64,000 nucleotides of DNA, from contig NZ_BBJJ01000041.1 of the NCBI RefSeq assembly GCF_000739815.1, positions 1-64,000 of the forward strand, read 5' to 3'. The notes under the pieces are model-generated. The model made no database searches and was not told the DNA's origin. It saw nothing but the letters and a program-made list of their open reading frames with translations. A program made the translations under genes and the position numbers. Numbering within the stretch: position 1 is the stretch's first letter; each line of letters opens with the position of its first letter. Positions 36,219 through 45,456 of this stretch are shown here, one piece after another. The DNA comes from Paraburkholderia mimosarum LMG 23256 = NBRC 106338 (GTDB lineage: Bacteria; Pseudomonadota; Gammaproteobacteria; Burkholderiales; Burkholderiaceae).

Positions 36219-37364
36219 TTATGCGGCCTTGCGCAACAGCGAGCCATCACGTGTAATCAGCGTCGCCGCGATGATGTCGTCGGCGAGATCGATATTGAGC
36301 GCGCCTTCGCTCGTCAGGATGAGTTTCATGAAGTCGAGCAAATTCCGCGCGTACAGCGCCGAAGCGTCCGAGGCGACCATTGATGCGAGATTCGTATAGC
36401 CAGCAACAGTTACACCGTGCCTGATGACGACCTTGTCGGCTTCCGTCAGCGGGCAGTTTCCGCCGCGCCTGCCCTCGTATTCGCCACCACGTCCTGCAGC
36501 GAGGTCGATCAGCACAGAGCCCGGCTTCATCGCCCGAACGGTGTCGACCGTGATCAGCGTGGGTGCAGGACGGCCTGGAATCAGCGCCGTCGTGATGATC
36601 ACGTCGGCCTGCTTTGCCCGTTCATGCACGAGGGCCGACTGGCGAGCGAGCCATGAGGGTGGCATCGGCCGCGCGTAGCCGCCGACGCCTTGTGCCGCTT
36701 CACGTTCTTCATCGGTTTCGTACGGCACGTCGAGGAATTTCGCTCCGAGCGATTCGATCTGTTCCTTCACGGCTGGCCGAACATCGGATGCTTCGATAAC
36801 TGCACCAAGGCGCTTCGCTGTTGCAATTGCTTGCAGGCCTGCTACGCCCGCGCCCAGAATCAACACGCGCGCGGCCTTCACGGTGCCCGCGGCCGTCATC
36901 AGCATCGGCATGAAGCGCGGATACAGGTCCGCAGCCAGCAGCACCGCTTTGTAGCCCGCGATGTTGGCTTGAGATGACAAAACGTCCAGACTTTGCGCGC
37001 GCGTCGTACGCGGCGCGGCCTCGAGTGCAAACGCAGTAACTCCCGCTGTCGCAAGCTTTGACGAGTTCTCGACATCAAAAGGTTCGAGCATGCCGACCAC
37101 GACGGCACCACGTTTGAGAAGAGGGATCTCGGAATCGGTCGGTGTCTGGACCTTGAGCACCAGATCGGCGCCAAACGCGGTCTGCGCATTAACGAGTTGC
37201 GCGCCCGCTGATGCGTAAGCTTCGTCAGGGTAGCTGGCGCTGGTTCCTGCACCGCTCTGTACCGAGACCTTGTGCCCCATGGACACGTACTTTTTGACTG
37301 TCTCGGGTGTCGCGGCGACGCGTCTTTCGTATTCCCTTGTCTCAGCTGGTATTCCAATATGCAT
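36219..37364 (-). CDS. pntAA: NAD(P) transhydrogenase alpha subunit, NAD-binding part
   Basis: A 381-residue soluble domain I, related to alanine dehydrogenase. It shows IPAETREYERRVAATPETV, the loop RAQSLDVLSSQANIAGYKAV, GAGVAGLQAIATAKRLGAVIEASDVR (NAD site), IITTALIPGRPAP and GGNCPLTEADKVV. It begins 11 bp after the chemoreceptor stop, so the two may be co-transcribed. Confidence 0.92.
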   Translation of the reverse strand: MHIGIPAETREYERRVAATPETVKKYVSMGHKVSVQSGAGTSASYPDEAYASAGAQLVNAQTAFGADLVLKVQTPTDSEIPLLKRGAVVVGMLEPFDVENSSKLATAGVTAFALEAAPRTTRAQSLDVLSSQANIAGYKAVLLAADLYPRFMPMLMTAAGTVKAARVLILGAGVAGLQAIATAKRLGAVIEASDVRPAVKEQIESLGAKFLDVPYETDEEREAAQGVGGYARPMPPSWLARQSALVHERAKQADVIITTALIPGRPAPTLITVDTVRAMKPGSVLIDLAAGRGGEYEGRRGGNCPLTEADKVVIRHGVTVAGYTNLASMVASDASALYARNLLDFMKLILTSEGALNIDLADDIIAATLITRDGSLLRKAA

Positions 37365-37375
37365 GTGCTGCCTCT

Positions 37376-38953
37376 TTAGTGATCGACGTGAGCCTGCCAG
37401 GAATGCTCAAGAGTCGAAATCCGGAAAGCCGATACGGCGGTTTCCAGCGCTCTTGCCCGCTCGGTAAGAGACTGAGTCCCAGCGGACGTCTGCTCGATCA
37501 GCGTCGCGTTTCTTTGCGTGACATGATCCATCTGCACGAGAGCCTGACTCACTTGTCCGATTCCGTAACTCTGCTCGTCAGACGCCCTGGCGATTTCAGC
37601 CACAATGTCCGATACGTGCTTAATTGCCTGTTTTACTGCGGACATCGTTTCGCGAACGTCCGCCGCTTGCTCGTCGCTGGTCCGGATCAAGGCGACCGAA
37701 GCCCCGATCAACTGACTGATTTCCTTTGCGGCAGCCGAAGCATGTTGCGCAAGCGCACGTACTTCAGCTGCGACCACGGCGAAGCCACGGCCTAGCTGTC
37801 CTGCCCGCGCGGCTTCAACCGACGCGTTGAGGGCGAGAATATTCGTCTTGAAGGCGATGCCCTCGATGGTGCCTGTAATCTCCGAGATTTTGTCCGAGCT
37901 TGCGCTGATCTCTTTAATCGTTGCGACCATCCCATGTACTAGTTCGTTTCCGGTATCGGCAGACCGACTCGCGTCGTCTGCCAGCGCGTTTGCATGTCGA
38001 GCGTTGTCGGCGTTATGCCTCACCGTCTCCGTCAGTTGCAGCATGTTCGCGGACGTCTGCTCGAGGGAGGCTGCCTGCTCCTCGGTCCTCGCCGACAGAT
38101 CAACGTTACCGGCGGCGATCTCGCGTGACGTTCCTTCGACGATCGCGGATGCCCCTTGAATCGCACCTACCATTTCTCGAAGCTGGTGATCCATCTTCCC
38201 CAAAGACTCCAGCAGACGACCGAATTCGTTCCGGGAGGTCACTTCAATCGCGTTCCCCAACTTTCCTGCCGCGATTTCGTCGGCGATCAGGACTGCTTTG
38301 CTTAACGGCCCAAGCATGGTTCGCATCATGTATCGGGTGACCGAAACCCCAATCATCACGCTGACGACAAACAACATGCCTATATAGCGGCGCGCGACGC
38401 CGAACGTCCTGTCTCCATCGGCAACGGTCGCCTTCGCTTGTGAAGCGATATGACCGATATTGTTCTCGATCGAGCCATTCAGGCTCGCTGTTACGCTCTC
38501 GAGCTCCTTCATCGTTGATCGAACAGTGTCGATTTCGTCTGCGTTCGATGCCAACTCGATGCGATCGATGAGTTCCCCGATTTGCACTACGTATGATGCG
38601 GTCCGCGCGACATTCTCGCGCTGCGCTTCGTCTGTCATCCGCTCCGATGCGCTTCGCCACGCACTATTCAACCGCTGCAGGTCCGACCGAATTCGACCGA
38701 ATGCAGCGGTTGTATCCTCTTTGCTCCGAGCGATGTCGACTTTTCTCAAGTCAAGCCAAACGTCGACCTCTGCAGACCTCATGTCGGAAAAACCTTGCAG
38801 GCCCCTAAAAGTTTCTGAATCCAACGCGCGAAGATCCGAGCTGATCGTGGAAAGTCCATGTAGTCCGGAAAAGCTGATGGCGAATAGCAGCAGCACAAAC
38901 ACGCAGGTCACGACGACCAGGTCCACCTTGATGCTTCGCATCCTTCCGTCCAT
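37376..38953 (-). CDS. methyl-accepting chemotaxis protein
   Basis: A 525-residue chemoreceptor. It has an N-terminal membrane helix (about 10-30), a periplasmic four-helix bundle (about 31-180), a second helix (about 187-207), a HAMP segment and a cytoplasmic signalling domain with the hairpin tip GIAFKTNILALNASVEAARAG. The start at 38953 (MDGRMRS) has an AGAGGA site. Its place inside the catabolic series, 11 bp before pntAA, suggests taxis towards the degraded compound. It lacks an obvious C-terminal CheR-tethering pentapeptide. Confidence 0.9.
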   Translation of the reverse strand: MDGRMRSIKVDLVVVTCVFVLLLFAISFSGLHGLSTISSDLRALDSETFRGLQGFSDMRSAEVDVWLDLRKVDIARSKEDTTAAFGRIRSDLQRLNSAWRSASERMTDEAQRENVARTASYVVQIGELIDRIELASNADEIDTVRSTMKELESVTASLNGSIENNIGHIASQAKATVADGDRTFGVARRYIGMLFVVSVMIGVSVTRYMMRTMLGPLSKAVLIADEIAAGKLGNAIEVTSRNEFGRLLESLGKMDHQLREMVGAIQGASAIVEGTSREIAAGNVDLSARTEEQAASLEQTSANMLQLTETVRHNADNARHANALADDASRSADTGNELVHGMVATIKEISASSDKISEITGTIEGIAFKTNILALNASVEAARAGQLGRGFAVVAAEVRALAQHASAAAKEISQLIGASVALIRTSDEQAADVRETMSAVKQAIKHVSDIVAEIARASDEQSYGIGQVSQALVQMDHVTQRNATLIEQTSAGTQSLTERARALETAVSAFRISTLEHSWQAHVDH

Positions 38954-39051
38954 CTCATCCTCTTGACGCTTCACTTCTCGCGATTCGAACTTCGTTCGGA
39001 TGCGCGTGGGCGTTTGCTCGCCTTAGTTTAAGTCTGCTGCCGCACGTGGCA

Positions 39052-40029
39052 TCACGGTTTCAAGATCAGCTTGCCCGTTGACTGGCGAGATTCAAGTAAC
39101 GCATGTGCGCGAGCCGCCTCGGCAAGAGGGAAGCACCCGCCGATCGGCACCGTGATCCGCCCGGACTCAACCCATCCCATCAGGCGGGAGAACTGCCGTT
39201 TCATTCGCTCGGCGTCAGCGAGGTGCACCCCCAGATAGAAGCCGCAGACACCGAGGTTGCCCCCGAGCATGTGTGCAGCGTCCACTAGCATCGGCTCGTT
39301 GGAAGCCGCCCCGTACGCGACGATGCGCCCAGAAGGCCTGAGAAGAGCCAGCTCGCGAGCGAGTGCCTCCCCGCCTTGGACATGGAGGATGAGATCGAAG
39401 CCTTCGTTATTCGTGAGGGCACGCGCCGCCTCCTCCCAGCCCGGCTCCGTATAGTTGACTGTGCCAGTCGCGCCTAGCTCACGGGCGAGCTCACCCTTGT
39501 CCGGCGAACTCACCGCGCCGATGACATGACGGGCGCCGAGCAGTCGCGCAATTTGCACCGCCAGGCCGCCTACGCCTCCGGCCGCCCCTTCGACGAGCAC
39601 GTTACGGCCCGTCACGGGACCGCCGACGTCATCAAGCACCAGAAGCGCGGTCATACCTTGCACGAAAATGGCCGCCGCAATGGATGAGTCCGTATCTTCC
39701 GGAATCGAAATCGCACTACGAGCTTCGACAATGACATATTCGGCGTAGCCGCCGTGATCGAGCAGGCCGATAAGCCTTGAACCCGGCTGCCAGCCGGTCA
39801 CTCCATCGCCAACGGACACAACGGTTCCACATATCTCGCTTCCCAGTACGATCGGAAGGCGTGTTGGGGCGGGATAAAATGCACCCCGGCGACGGACTGT
39901 ATCGGCAAAATTGACGCCGGCGGCGTCCACCTTGACCAGTAGTTCTCCAACACGGGGTTTAGGCGCCTCGATGTCGACTAACGTGAGTACCTCCGGCCCA
40001 CCGGTACGTGCGATTTGCATTGCCTTCAT
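39052..40029 (-). CDS. quinone oxidoreductase-like MDR dehydrogenase
   Basis: A 325-residue medium-chain dehydrogenase/reductase without structural zinc cysteines. GxEICGTVVSVGDGV, AGVNFADTVRRRG, VEGAAGGVGGLAVQIA (NADPH site) and the C-terminal ARAHALLESRQSTGKLIL mark the zeta-crystallin/QOR group. It probably reduces an enone or quinone with NADPH. It follows an SDR by 23 bp. Confidence 0.85.
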   Translation of the reverse strand: MKAMQIARTGGPEVLTLVDIEAPKPRVGELLVKVDAAGVNFADTVRRRGAFYPAPTRLPIVLGSEICGTVVSVGDGVTGWQPGSRLIGLLDHGGYAEYVIVEARSAISIPEDTDSSIAAAIFVQGMTALLVLDDVGGPVTGRNVLVEGAAGGVGGLAVQIARLLGARHVIGAVSSPDKGELARELGATGTVNYTEPGWEEAARALTNNEGFDLILHVQGGEALARELALLRPSGRIVAYGAASNEPMLVDAAHMLGGNLGVCGFYLGVHLADAERMKRQFSRLMGWVESGRITVPIGGCFPLAEAARAHALLESRQSTGKLILKP

Positions 40030-40052
40030 TATCTGTATCTCCTTTCACCAAA

Positions 40053-40838
40053 CTAGAGCACGGCAGTTGCGCCACCATCTACTGCAAGGATTTGCCCCGT
40101 GATGTGCTTGCCGGCATCCGATGCGAACAATGCGACGGCCCCCTTCAGATCTCCGCTGTCGCCGATACGGCGCAACGGCACTTCCGCGGCGACACTATCG
40201 GCGCCTAACTTGTTGAGCAACCCGCGCGTCATGTTCGAAGGGAAAAAGCCCGGGGCTATCGCATTGACGGTAATCCCGTGCCGTCCCCACTCGCCCGCCA
40301 GCGCCCGAGTGAAATTCACGACGGCCCCCTTGCTCGCGTTGTAGGCAATCGTGCTCATCGCGTCGGGCGCATTACCTCTGAGCCCGCCGATCGATGCCAT
40401 GTTGACGATTCGGCCATACCCGCGCGGGATCATTGATCGCTTGCCGATTTGCTGGGTAAGCAGGAAGAGGCCTCGGATGTTGAGGTCCATCACCTTATCC
40501 CATGCGTCGATGGGATGATCCTCCGCCGGCGCGCTCCAGACTGCGCCCGCATTGTTTACGAGGATATCGATGCGCCCCAACCTGGCGAGCGCCTCGTCAG
40601 CCAGACGATGAATATCTGCCTCGATGGAACCGTCCGCTGCGATGAAGTCGGCCTCAATGCCGAGCGACGCCAGATGCGCCTGCGCCTCTTGCAGCTCGCC
40701 GGTTTTGCGCGCAGACAGAACGATGCGTGCACCAAGTTCGCCGAGTGACTCGGCGAGTTGGAGACCGAGCCCGCGTGAGCCGCCAGTTATGAGCGCAGTC
40801 TTGCCTGAAAGATCGAATAATTGTTTGAGCGTACCCAT
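40053..40838 (-). CDS. short-chain dehydrogenase/reductase
   Basis: A 261-residue FabG-like SDR: TGGSRGLG (18-25), NNAGAV, Ser in NMASIGG, active-site YNASK and the C-terminal GQILAVDGGATAVL. It lies 50 bp after the thiolase in the beta-oxidation block, so a 3-hydroxyacyl-CoA or related alcohol is a likely substrate. Confidence 0.85.
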   Translation of the reverse strand: MGTLKQLFDLSGKTALITGGSRGLGLQLAESLGELGARIVLSARKTGELQEAQAHLASLGIEADFIAADGSIEADIHRLADEALARLGRIDILVNNAGAVWSAPAEDHPIDAWDKVMDLNIRGLFLLTQQIGKRSMIPRGYGRIVNMASIGGLRGNAPDAMSTIAYNASKGAVVNFTRALAGEWGRHGITVNAIAPGFFPSNMTRGLLNKLGADSVAAEVPLRRIGDSGDLKGAVALFASDAGKHITGQILAVDGGATAVL

Positions 40839-40888
40839 TGTGTCTACTCCGCATTATTCCTGTTTCTGCGACGCTTCTTGCGCAGACA

Positions 40889-42067
40889 TCAAAATACCTC
40901 GAACAGCCCTGCTGCGCCTTGGCCACCCCCGATGCACATCGTAACAACGACAAATCGAGCACCACGGCGCTTACCCTCCAACAGCGCATGCCCGACGAGG
41001 CGAGCGCCGGAAACACCGTACGGATGTCCCAATGCAATGGCGCCGCCATTGACGTTGAGGCGCTCCATCGGAATGCCGAGTTTGTCGGCGCAGTAAAGCA
41101 CCTGGACAGCGAATGCCTCGTTCAACTCCCAAAGGCCGATGTCATCGACCGTTAAGCCGGCCTTCGCAAGCAGCTTGGGTACGGCGAACACCGGCCCGAT
41201 ACCCATTTCGTCCGGCTCACAGCCGGCAACGGCAAAACCCCGGAATGCGCCGAGTGGCTGCAGGCCGCGGGCGGAGGCCAGCTTGCCGTCCATGACGACA
41301 GCAGCCGATGCACCATCGGAGAACTGGCTCGCATTACCGGCCGTAATCACGCCACCAGGCAAAGAAGGACGAATTTTCGAAAGACCTTCCAGCGTCGTAT
41401 CGGCACGGATGCCTTCATCGACAGACACCGTGACTTCGCGCGTGCCGAGTGCCCCGGTCTTCGCGTCAGCGACGCCCATCACTGTCGTGATCGGCACGAT
41501 TTCGTCCGCAAACCTTCCGGCGGCAACGGCATCCGCCGCCCGCTGCTGGCTTCGCACGCCGTACTCATCCTGACGATCTCTCCCGATGTTGTAACGCTGG
41601 GCGACGGTTTCAGCGGTTTGCAGCATGCTCCAGTAGATGGTGGGCTTGTGCTTCTCAAGCCAGCCGTCGTTCAACATGTGTCGATTCATTTCCTGCTGGA
41701 CACAGGAAATGGATTCGACACCGCCCGCAACGAAGATATCGCCTTCACCGGCAATCACACGCTGCGCGGCCGTCGCAATCGCCTGCAGTCCAGAAGAGCA
41801 AAAGCGGTTGATGGTTGCACCTGGCACGCTCGCCGGGCAGTCTGCACGCAGTGCGATCTGCCGCCCGATGTTCCAGCCAGTCGCGCCTTCCGGAACGGCG
41901 CAGCCCATCAGAACGTCCTCGACTTCACCCGGCTCGATGTGCGCACGCTCGATCGCGTGCCTGACGACGTGCCCGCCGAGCGTAGCGCCGTGCGTCATGT
42001 TGAAAGCGCCCTTCCAGCTCTTCGCGAGGGCCGTCCGAGCGGTGGAAACAATCACTGCTTCAGTCAT
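40889..42067 (-). CDS. thiolase (acetyl-CoA C-acyltransferase)
   Basis: A 392-residue thiolase of standard length. The acylated cysteine is in INRFCSSGLQA, the catalytic His in ALGHPYGVSG and the second Cys in MCIGGGQGAAGLF. The ATG at 42067 starts MTEAVIVSTARTAL, the usual N-terminus. It cleaves 3-ketoacyl-CoA to acetyl-CoA plus a shortened acyl-CoA. It follows the FadJ-type gene by 14 bp, the usual fadBA-like pairing. Confidence 0.93.
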   Translation of the reverse strand: MTEAVIVSTARTALAKSWKGAFNMTHGATLGGHVVRHAIERAHIEPGEVEDVLMGCAVPEGATGWNIGRQIALRADCPASVPGATINRFCSSGLQAIATAAQRVIAGEGDIFVAGGVESISCVQQEMNRHMLNDGWLEKHKPTIYWSMLQTAETVAQRYNIGRDRQDEYGVRSQQRAADAVAAGRFADEIVPITTVMGVADAKTGALGTREVTVSVDEGIRADTTLEGLSKIRPSLPGGVITAGNASQFSDGASAAVVMDGKLASARGLQPLGAFRGFAVAGCEPDEMGIGPVFAVPKLLAKAGLTVDDIGLWELNEAFAVQVLYCADKLGIPMERLNVNGGAIALGHPYGVSGARLVGHALLEGKRRGARFVVVTMCIGGGQGAAGLFEVF

Positions 42068-42081
42068 ATTCGTGCTCCACA

Positions 42082-44163
42082 TCAATCGTTGAAACTTTTG
42101 CCCACTTCGGCCAGCCGCTCGAGCAACGAGGCCGATTTCCACGCTTCGCCGCGATACCCCTTGCCGTAGCGGCGCGTCGCATGCGCCACGTTGTAGAGGC
42201 CTACGGTGTCGGCATAGAACATTGGACCGCCGCGGAACATCGGGAAGCCGTAGCCCGTGAGATAAACGACATCGATATCAGATGCTTTCGATGCGATGCC
42301 CTCTTCCAGTATGCGGGCACCTTCGTTCACGAGCGCATAGACAAGACGCTCGACGATCTCGTCGTCCGAAATCACACGCCGCTCCAGACCGATATCTCGG
42401 GATTGCTGGACGATCATGTCATTGACAGCCGGTGACGGATACGCCTTGCGATCGCCCGCCTTGTAGTCGTACCAGCCTGCACCGGATTTTTGGCCGAACC
42501 GCCCCATCTCACAGAGCAGATTGGTGGTCTTCGAATACACGAGATCCGGCCTTTCCACCGCATGGCGCTTGTGGATCGCCCAGACGATGTCGTTGCCGGA
42601 CAGGTCGAGCATGCGGAACGGGCCCATCGCAAAGCCAAACTTCTCGATCGCACGATCGATCTGTTCTGGTGGCGCCCCCTCGTCCAGCAGATAGCCTGCT
42701 TGGCGCAGGTACTGATTGATCATCCGGTTACCAATGAAGCCGTCGCAAACACCGGAAACCACCGCCGTCTTGCCGATCTTCCTGGCGAGACTCATGACTG
42801 TCGCCAGCACGTCGTGTGCGGTCTTCTCACCGCGTACGACCTCGAGAAGTTCCATCACGTTGGCCGGACTGAAGAAATGCATACCGACCACGTCGTGAGG
42901 CCGCTTCGTGAACGCGGCGATCTTGTCCACGTCCAGGGTCGAGGTGTTCGATGCCAGGATGGCTCCATGCTTTGCGACAGCATCCAGCGCCCGGAACACA
43001 CTTTCCTTCACGCCCATTTCCTCGAACACCGCTTCAATAATGAGGTCGGCGTGCCGGAGGTCGTCATAGGAGAGCGTCGGTGTCAGAAGGGACATACGCT
43101 GCTCGACCTGTTCCTGCGTGAGCTTGCCCTTTCTGGCGTTGTCGTCGTAGTTTTTGCGGATCGCCGCGACACCGCGCTCGAGCGCGTCTTGCCGCGTCTC
43201 AAGAATCGTGACCTGAAGGCCCGCACTGAGAAAGTTCATCGCAATGCCCGTTCCCATCGTGCCCGCACCGACGACAGCCACTTGCGTTACCGTCCGCACC
43301 GGCGTGTCGCGCGGCAGGTCAGGAATCTTCGCGGCAGCGCGTTTTCCGAAGAACGCATGCCGCAGCGCGCGCGATTCCGACGTGTTCATCAGCTCCATGA
43401 ACAGCTTGCGCTCGACCCCGATGCCCTCATCGAACGATCGCTGCACGCAAGCGCGCACTGCTTCGACGCATTTGAGCGGCGCTGGGAAATTGCGGCTCGC
43501 GGCCGCAACGGTGTTTTGAGCGAATTGCAGGAATGCGTCCGGGTTGACGTGATCGATCCGACGGTCGCGCAGCTTCGGCAACTCACCCCGCTCTGCTGCT
43601 TGCCGTGCAAACTTCATGGCGCCCGGCAAGAGATCGCCTTCTACCACTAAGTCGAACAGGCCGCTGTCCGATAGTTCGTCCGAAGAGACGACGCGGCCCG
43701 ACACAATCATGTTGAGCGCCGCTTCGAGGCCAATGGCTCTGGGGAGCCGCTGCGTCCCACCTGCTCCGGGGAGTACGCCGAGCTTCACTTCGGGCAGCGC
43801 GATCTGAGCGCCGCGCGTGACGAGTCGATAATGGCAGCCCATCGCCAATTCGAGCCCGCCGCCCATTGCTAACGAGTGAATCGCGGCAATCACCGGCTTG
43901 GCGCTGGATTCCAGAGCCGCGATAACCGTGTGTATGCTCGGCTGTTGCATTGCGCTGGGCGTGCCGAATTCGCGCACATCCGCCCCGGCCGAAAAGCCGC
44001 TGCCCGCGCCCGTGATGACAATGGCCCGCACGCGGACGTCATCCGTTGCGGCCTCCATTGCCTCTACGATAGCGAGACGCGTTGCATGGCCGAGGCCGTT
44101 AACGGGGGGATTATCGAGCGTGATAACCGCTACATCTTCATGCACGCTGTAGTGTGCAGTCAT
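42082..44163 (-). CDS. FadB/FadJ-type enoyl-CoA hydratase/3-hydroxyacyl-CoA dehydrogenase
   Basis: A 693-residue multifunctional beta-oxidation protein. The N-terminal crotonase domain (about 5-190) has the oxyanion pieces SAGADVREFG and SLAMGGGLELAMGC and the catalytic ELPEVKLGVLPGAGGTQRLPR-like stretch. The 3-hydroxyacyl-CoA dehydrogenase half starts VAVVGAGTMGTGIAMNFLSAG and holds HFFSPANVM and GFIGNRM. The ATG at 44163 is spaced 7 bases from AAGGA. It hydrates enoyl-CoA and oxidises the 3-hydroxy product. Confidence 0.93.
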   Translation of the reverse strand: MTAHYSVHEDVAVITLDNPPVNGLGHATRLAIVEAMEAATDDVRVRAIVITGAGSGFSAGADVREFGTPSAMQQPSIHTVIAALESSAKPVIAAIHSLAMGGGLELAMGCHYRLVTRGAQIALPEVKLGVLPGAGGTQRLPRAIGLEAALNMIVSGRVVSSDELSDSGLFDLVVEGDLLPGAMKFARQAAERGELPKLRDRRIDHVNPDAFLQFAQNTVAAASRNFPAPLKCVEAVRACVQRSFDEGIGVERKLFMELMNTSESRALRHAFFGKRAAAKIPDLPRDTPVRTVTQVAVVGAGTMGTGIAMNFLSAGLQVTILETRQDALERGVAAIRKNYDDNARKGKLTQEQVEQRMSLLTPTLSYDDLRHADLIIEAVFEEMGVKESVFRALDAVAKHGAILASNTSTLDVDKIAAFTKRPHDVVGMHFFSPANVMELLEVVRGEKTAHDVLATVMSLARKIGKTAVVSGVCDGFIGNRMINQYLRQAGYLLDEGAPPEQIDRAIEKFGFAMGPFRMLDLSGNDIVWAIHKRHAVERPDLVYSKTTNLLCEMGRFGQKSGAGWYDYKAGDRKAYPSPAVNDMIVQQSRDIGLERRVISDDEIVERLVYALVNEGARILEEGIASKASDIDVVYLTGYGFPMFRGGPMFYADTVGLYNVAHATRRYGKGYRGEAWKSASLLERLAEVGKSFND

Positions 44164-44210
44164 GTCCATTCCTTTCTATGTGCGATGTACGGGGCTGCTG
44201 CCTGGATCAA

Positions 44211-45422
44211 TCAGCGGGCATCGCGATAGCGAGCCAGCTCCATGCGCCCAATCTGATTTCGATGCACTTCGTCCGGGCCATCTGCGATGCGCAACGATCT
44301 CGCAGCGGCATAGGCTTGCGCGAGAAAGCGATCCTGCATACCGTAACCTCCGCAGGCCTGGATGGCCCAATCGATCACCGTGCATGCCATGCTGGGGGCC
44401 GCAACTTTGATCATTGCAATTTCCCGGGCTGCCGCCTTGTTGCCGATCGTGTCCATTTTGTGTGCGGCGTCGAGCACCAGTAGGCGTGTCTGCTCGATGG
44501 CGATTCGAGCGTCGGCGATGCGCTGCTGCGTCAGCGTCTGCTCGGCAATCGGCCGCCCAAACGCCGATCGCGACAAGCCGCGCTTACACATGATCTCCAA
44601 CGCTCGCTCCGCCAGGCCAATCAACCGCATGCAATGATGGATACGTCCGGGTCCGAGACGTCCCTGCGCAATCTCGAAGCCGCGGCCCTCACCAAGCAGC
44701 ATGTTCGCGACTGGAACGCGGACGTTCTCGAAAAGGATCTCCGCGTGCCCGTGCGGCGCATCATCGAAGCCGAACACGGGCAGATGCCGAACGATGGTCA
44801 CGCCGGGCGTGTCGCGGGGGACGAGGATCATCGCCTGCTGACGATGACGCTCGGCCGCGTTCGGGTCGCTCTTCCCCATGAAAATGAACACGCGGCAACG
44901 CGGATCATTGGCGCCCGAGGTCCACCATTTCCGGCCGTTGATGACGTACTCGTCACCGTCGCGCTCGATCGAACTCTCGATGTTCGTCGCGTCCGACGAA
45001 GCGACGAGCGGCTCGGTCATCGCGAAAGCGGAGCGTATCTCACCGCGCAGCAACGGTTCCAGCCACGCCTTCTTCTGCGCGTCGGTACCGTAACGGACCA
45101 GCACTTCCATATTGCCGGTGTCCGGTGCTGAACAATTGAACACCTCGGAAGCCCACAGCACACGGCCCATGATTTCGCAAAGCTGCGCATATTCGGCGTT
45201 CGTCAGCCCTGCACCATATTGCGAATCGGGCAGGAACAGATTCCACAGGCCTTGCTCCTTCGCACGCGCTTTGAGCTCCTCGATGAGCGCGATCGGCTGC
45301 CAACGATCTCCCTCGCTGACTTCCCGCTCATAACGGTCCTCGTTCGGGTACACGTATTGCTCCATGAACGCCGAAACGCGGCTCTGCAGGTTTCGAACGT
45401 TTTCCGACGGTGCAAAGGTCAT
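44211..45422 (-). CDS. ACAD11-like acyl-CoA dehydrogenase
   Basis: A 403-residue dehydrogenase. From memory, its C-terminal half reads like the dehydrogenase part of ACAD10/ACAD11: GRIHHCMRLIGLAERALEIM, RIAIEQTRLLVLDAAHKMDT, EIAMIKVAAP, DWAIQACGGYGMQ and LRIADGPDEVHRNQIGRMEL. The usual YEGTSEI segment of short- and medium-chain enzymes is replaced by ADGPDEVH, as in that group. It follows the APH-type kinase gene by 34 bp; in ACAD11 the two are one protein. A role in 4-hydroxyacyl-CoA catabolism is inferred. Confidence 0.88.
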   Translation of the reverse strand: MTFAPSENVRNLQSRVSAFMEQYVYPNEDRYEREVSEGDRWQPIALIEELKARAKEQGLWNLFLPDSQYGAGLTNAEYAQLCEIMGRVLWASEVFNCSAPDTGNMEVLVRYGTDAQKKAWLEPLLRGEIRSAFAMTEPLVASSDATNIESSIERDGDEYVINGRKWWTSGANDPRCRVFIFMGKSDPNAAERHRQQAMILVPRDTPGVTIVRHLPVFGFDDAPHGHAEILFENVRVPVANMLLGEGRGFEIAQGRLGPGRIHHCMRLIGLAERALEIMCKRGLSRSAFGRPIAEQTLTQQRIADARIAIEQTRLLVLDAAHKMDTIGNKAAAREIAMIKVAAPSMACTVIDWAIQACGGYGMQDRFLAQAYAAARSLRIADGPDEVHRNQIGRMELARYRDAR

Positions 45423-45456
45423 CGATTCCACTCCCAAATTAAGATCCGCACGGCGT

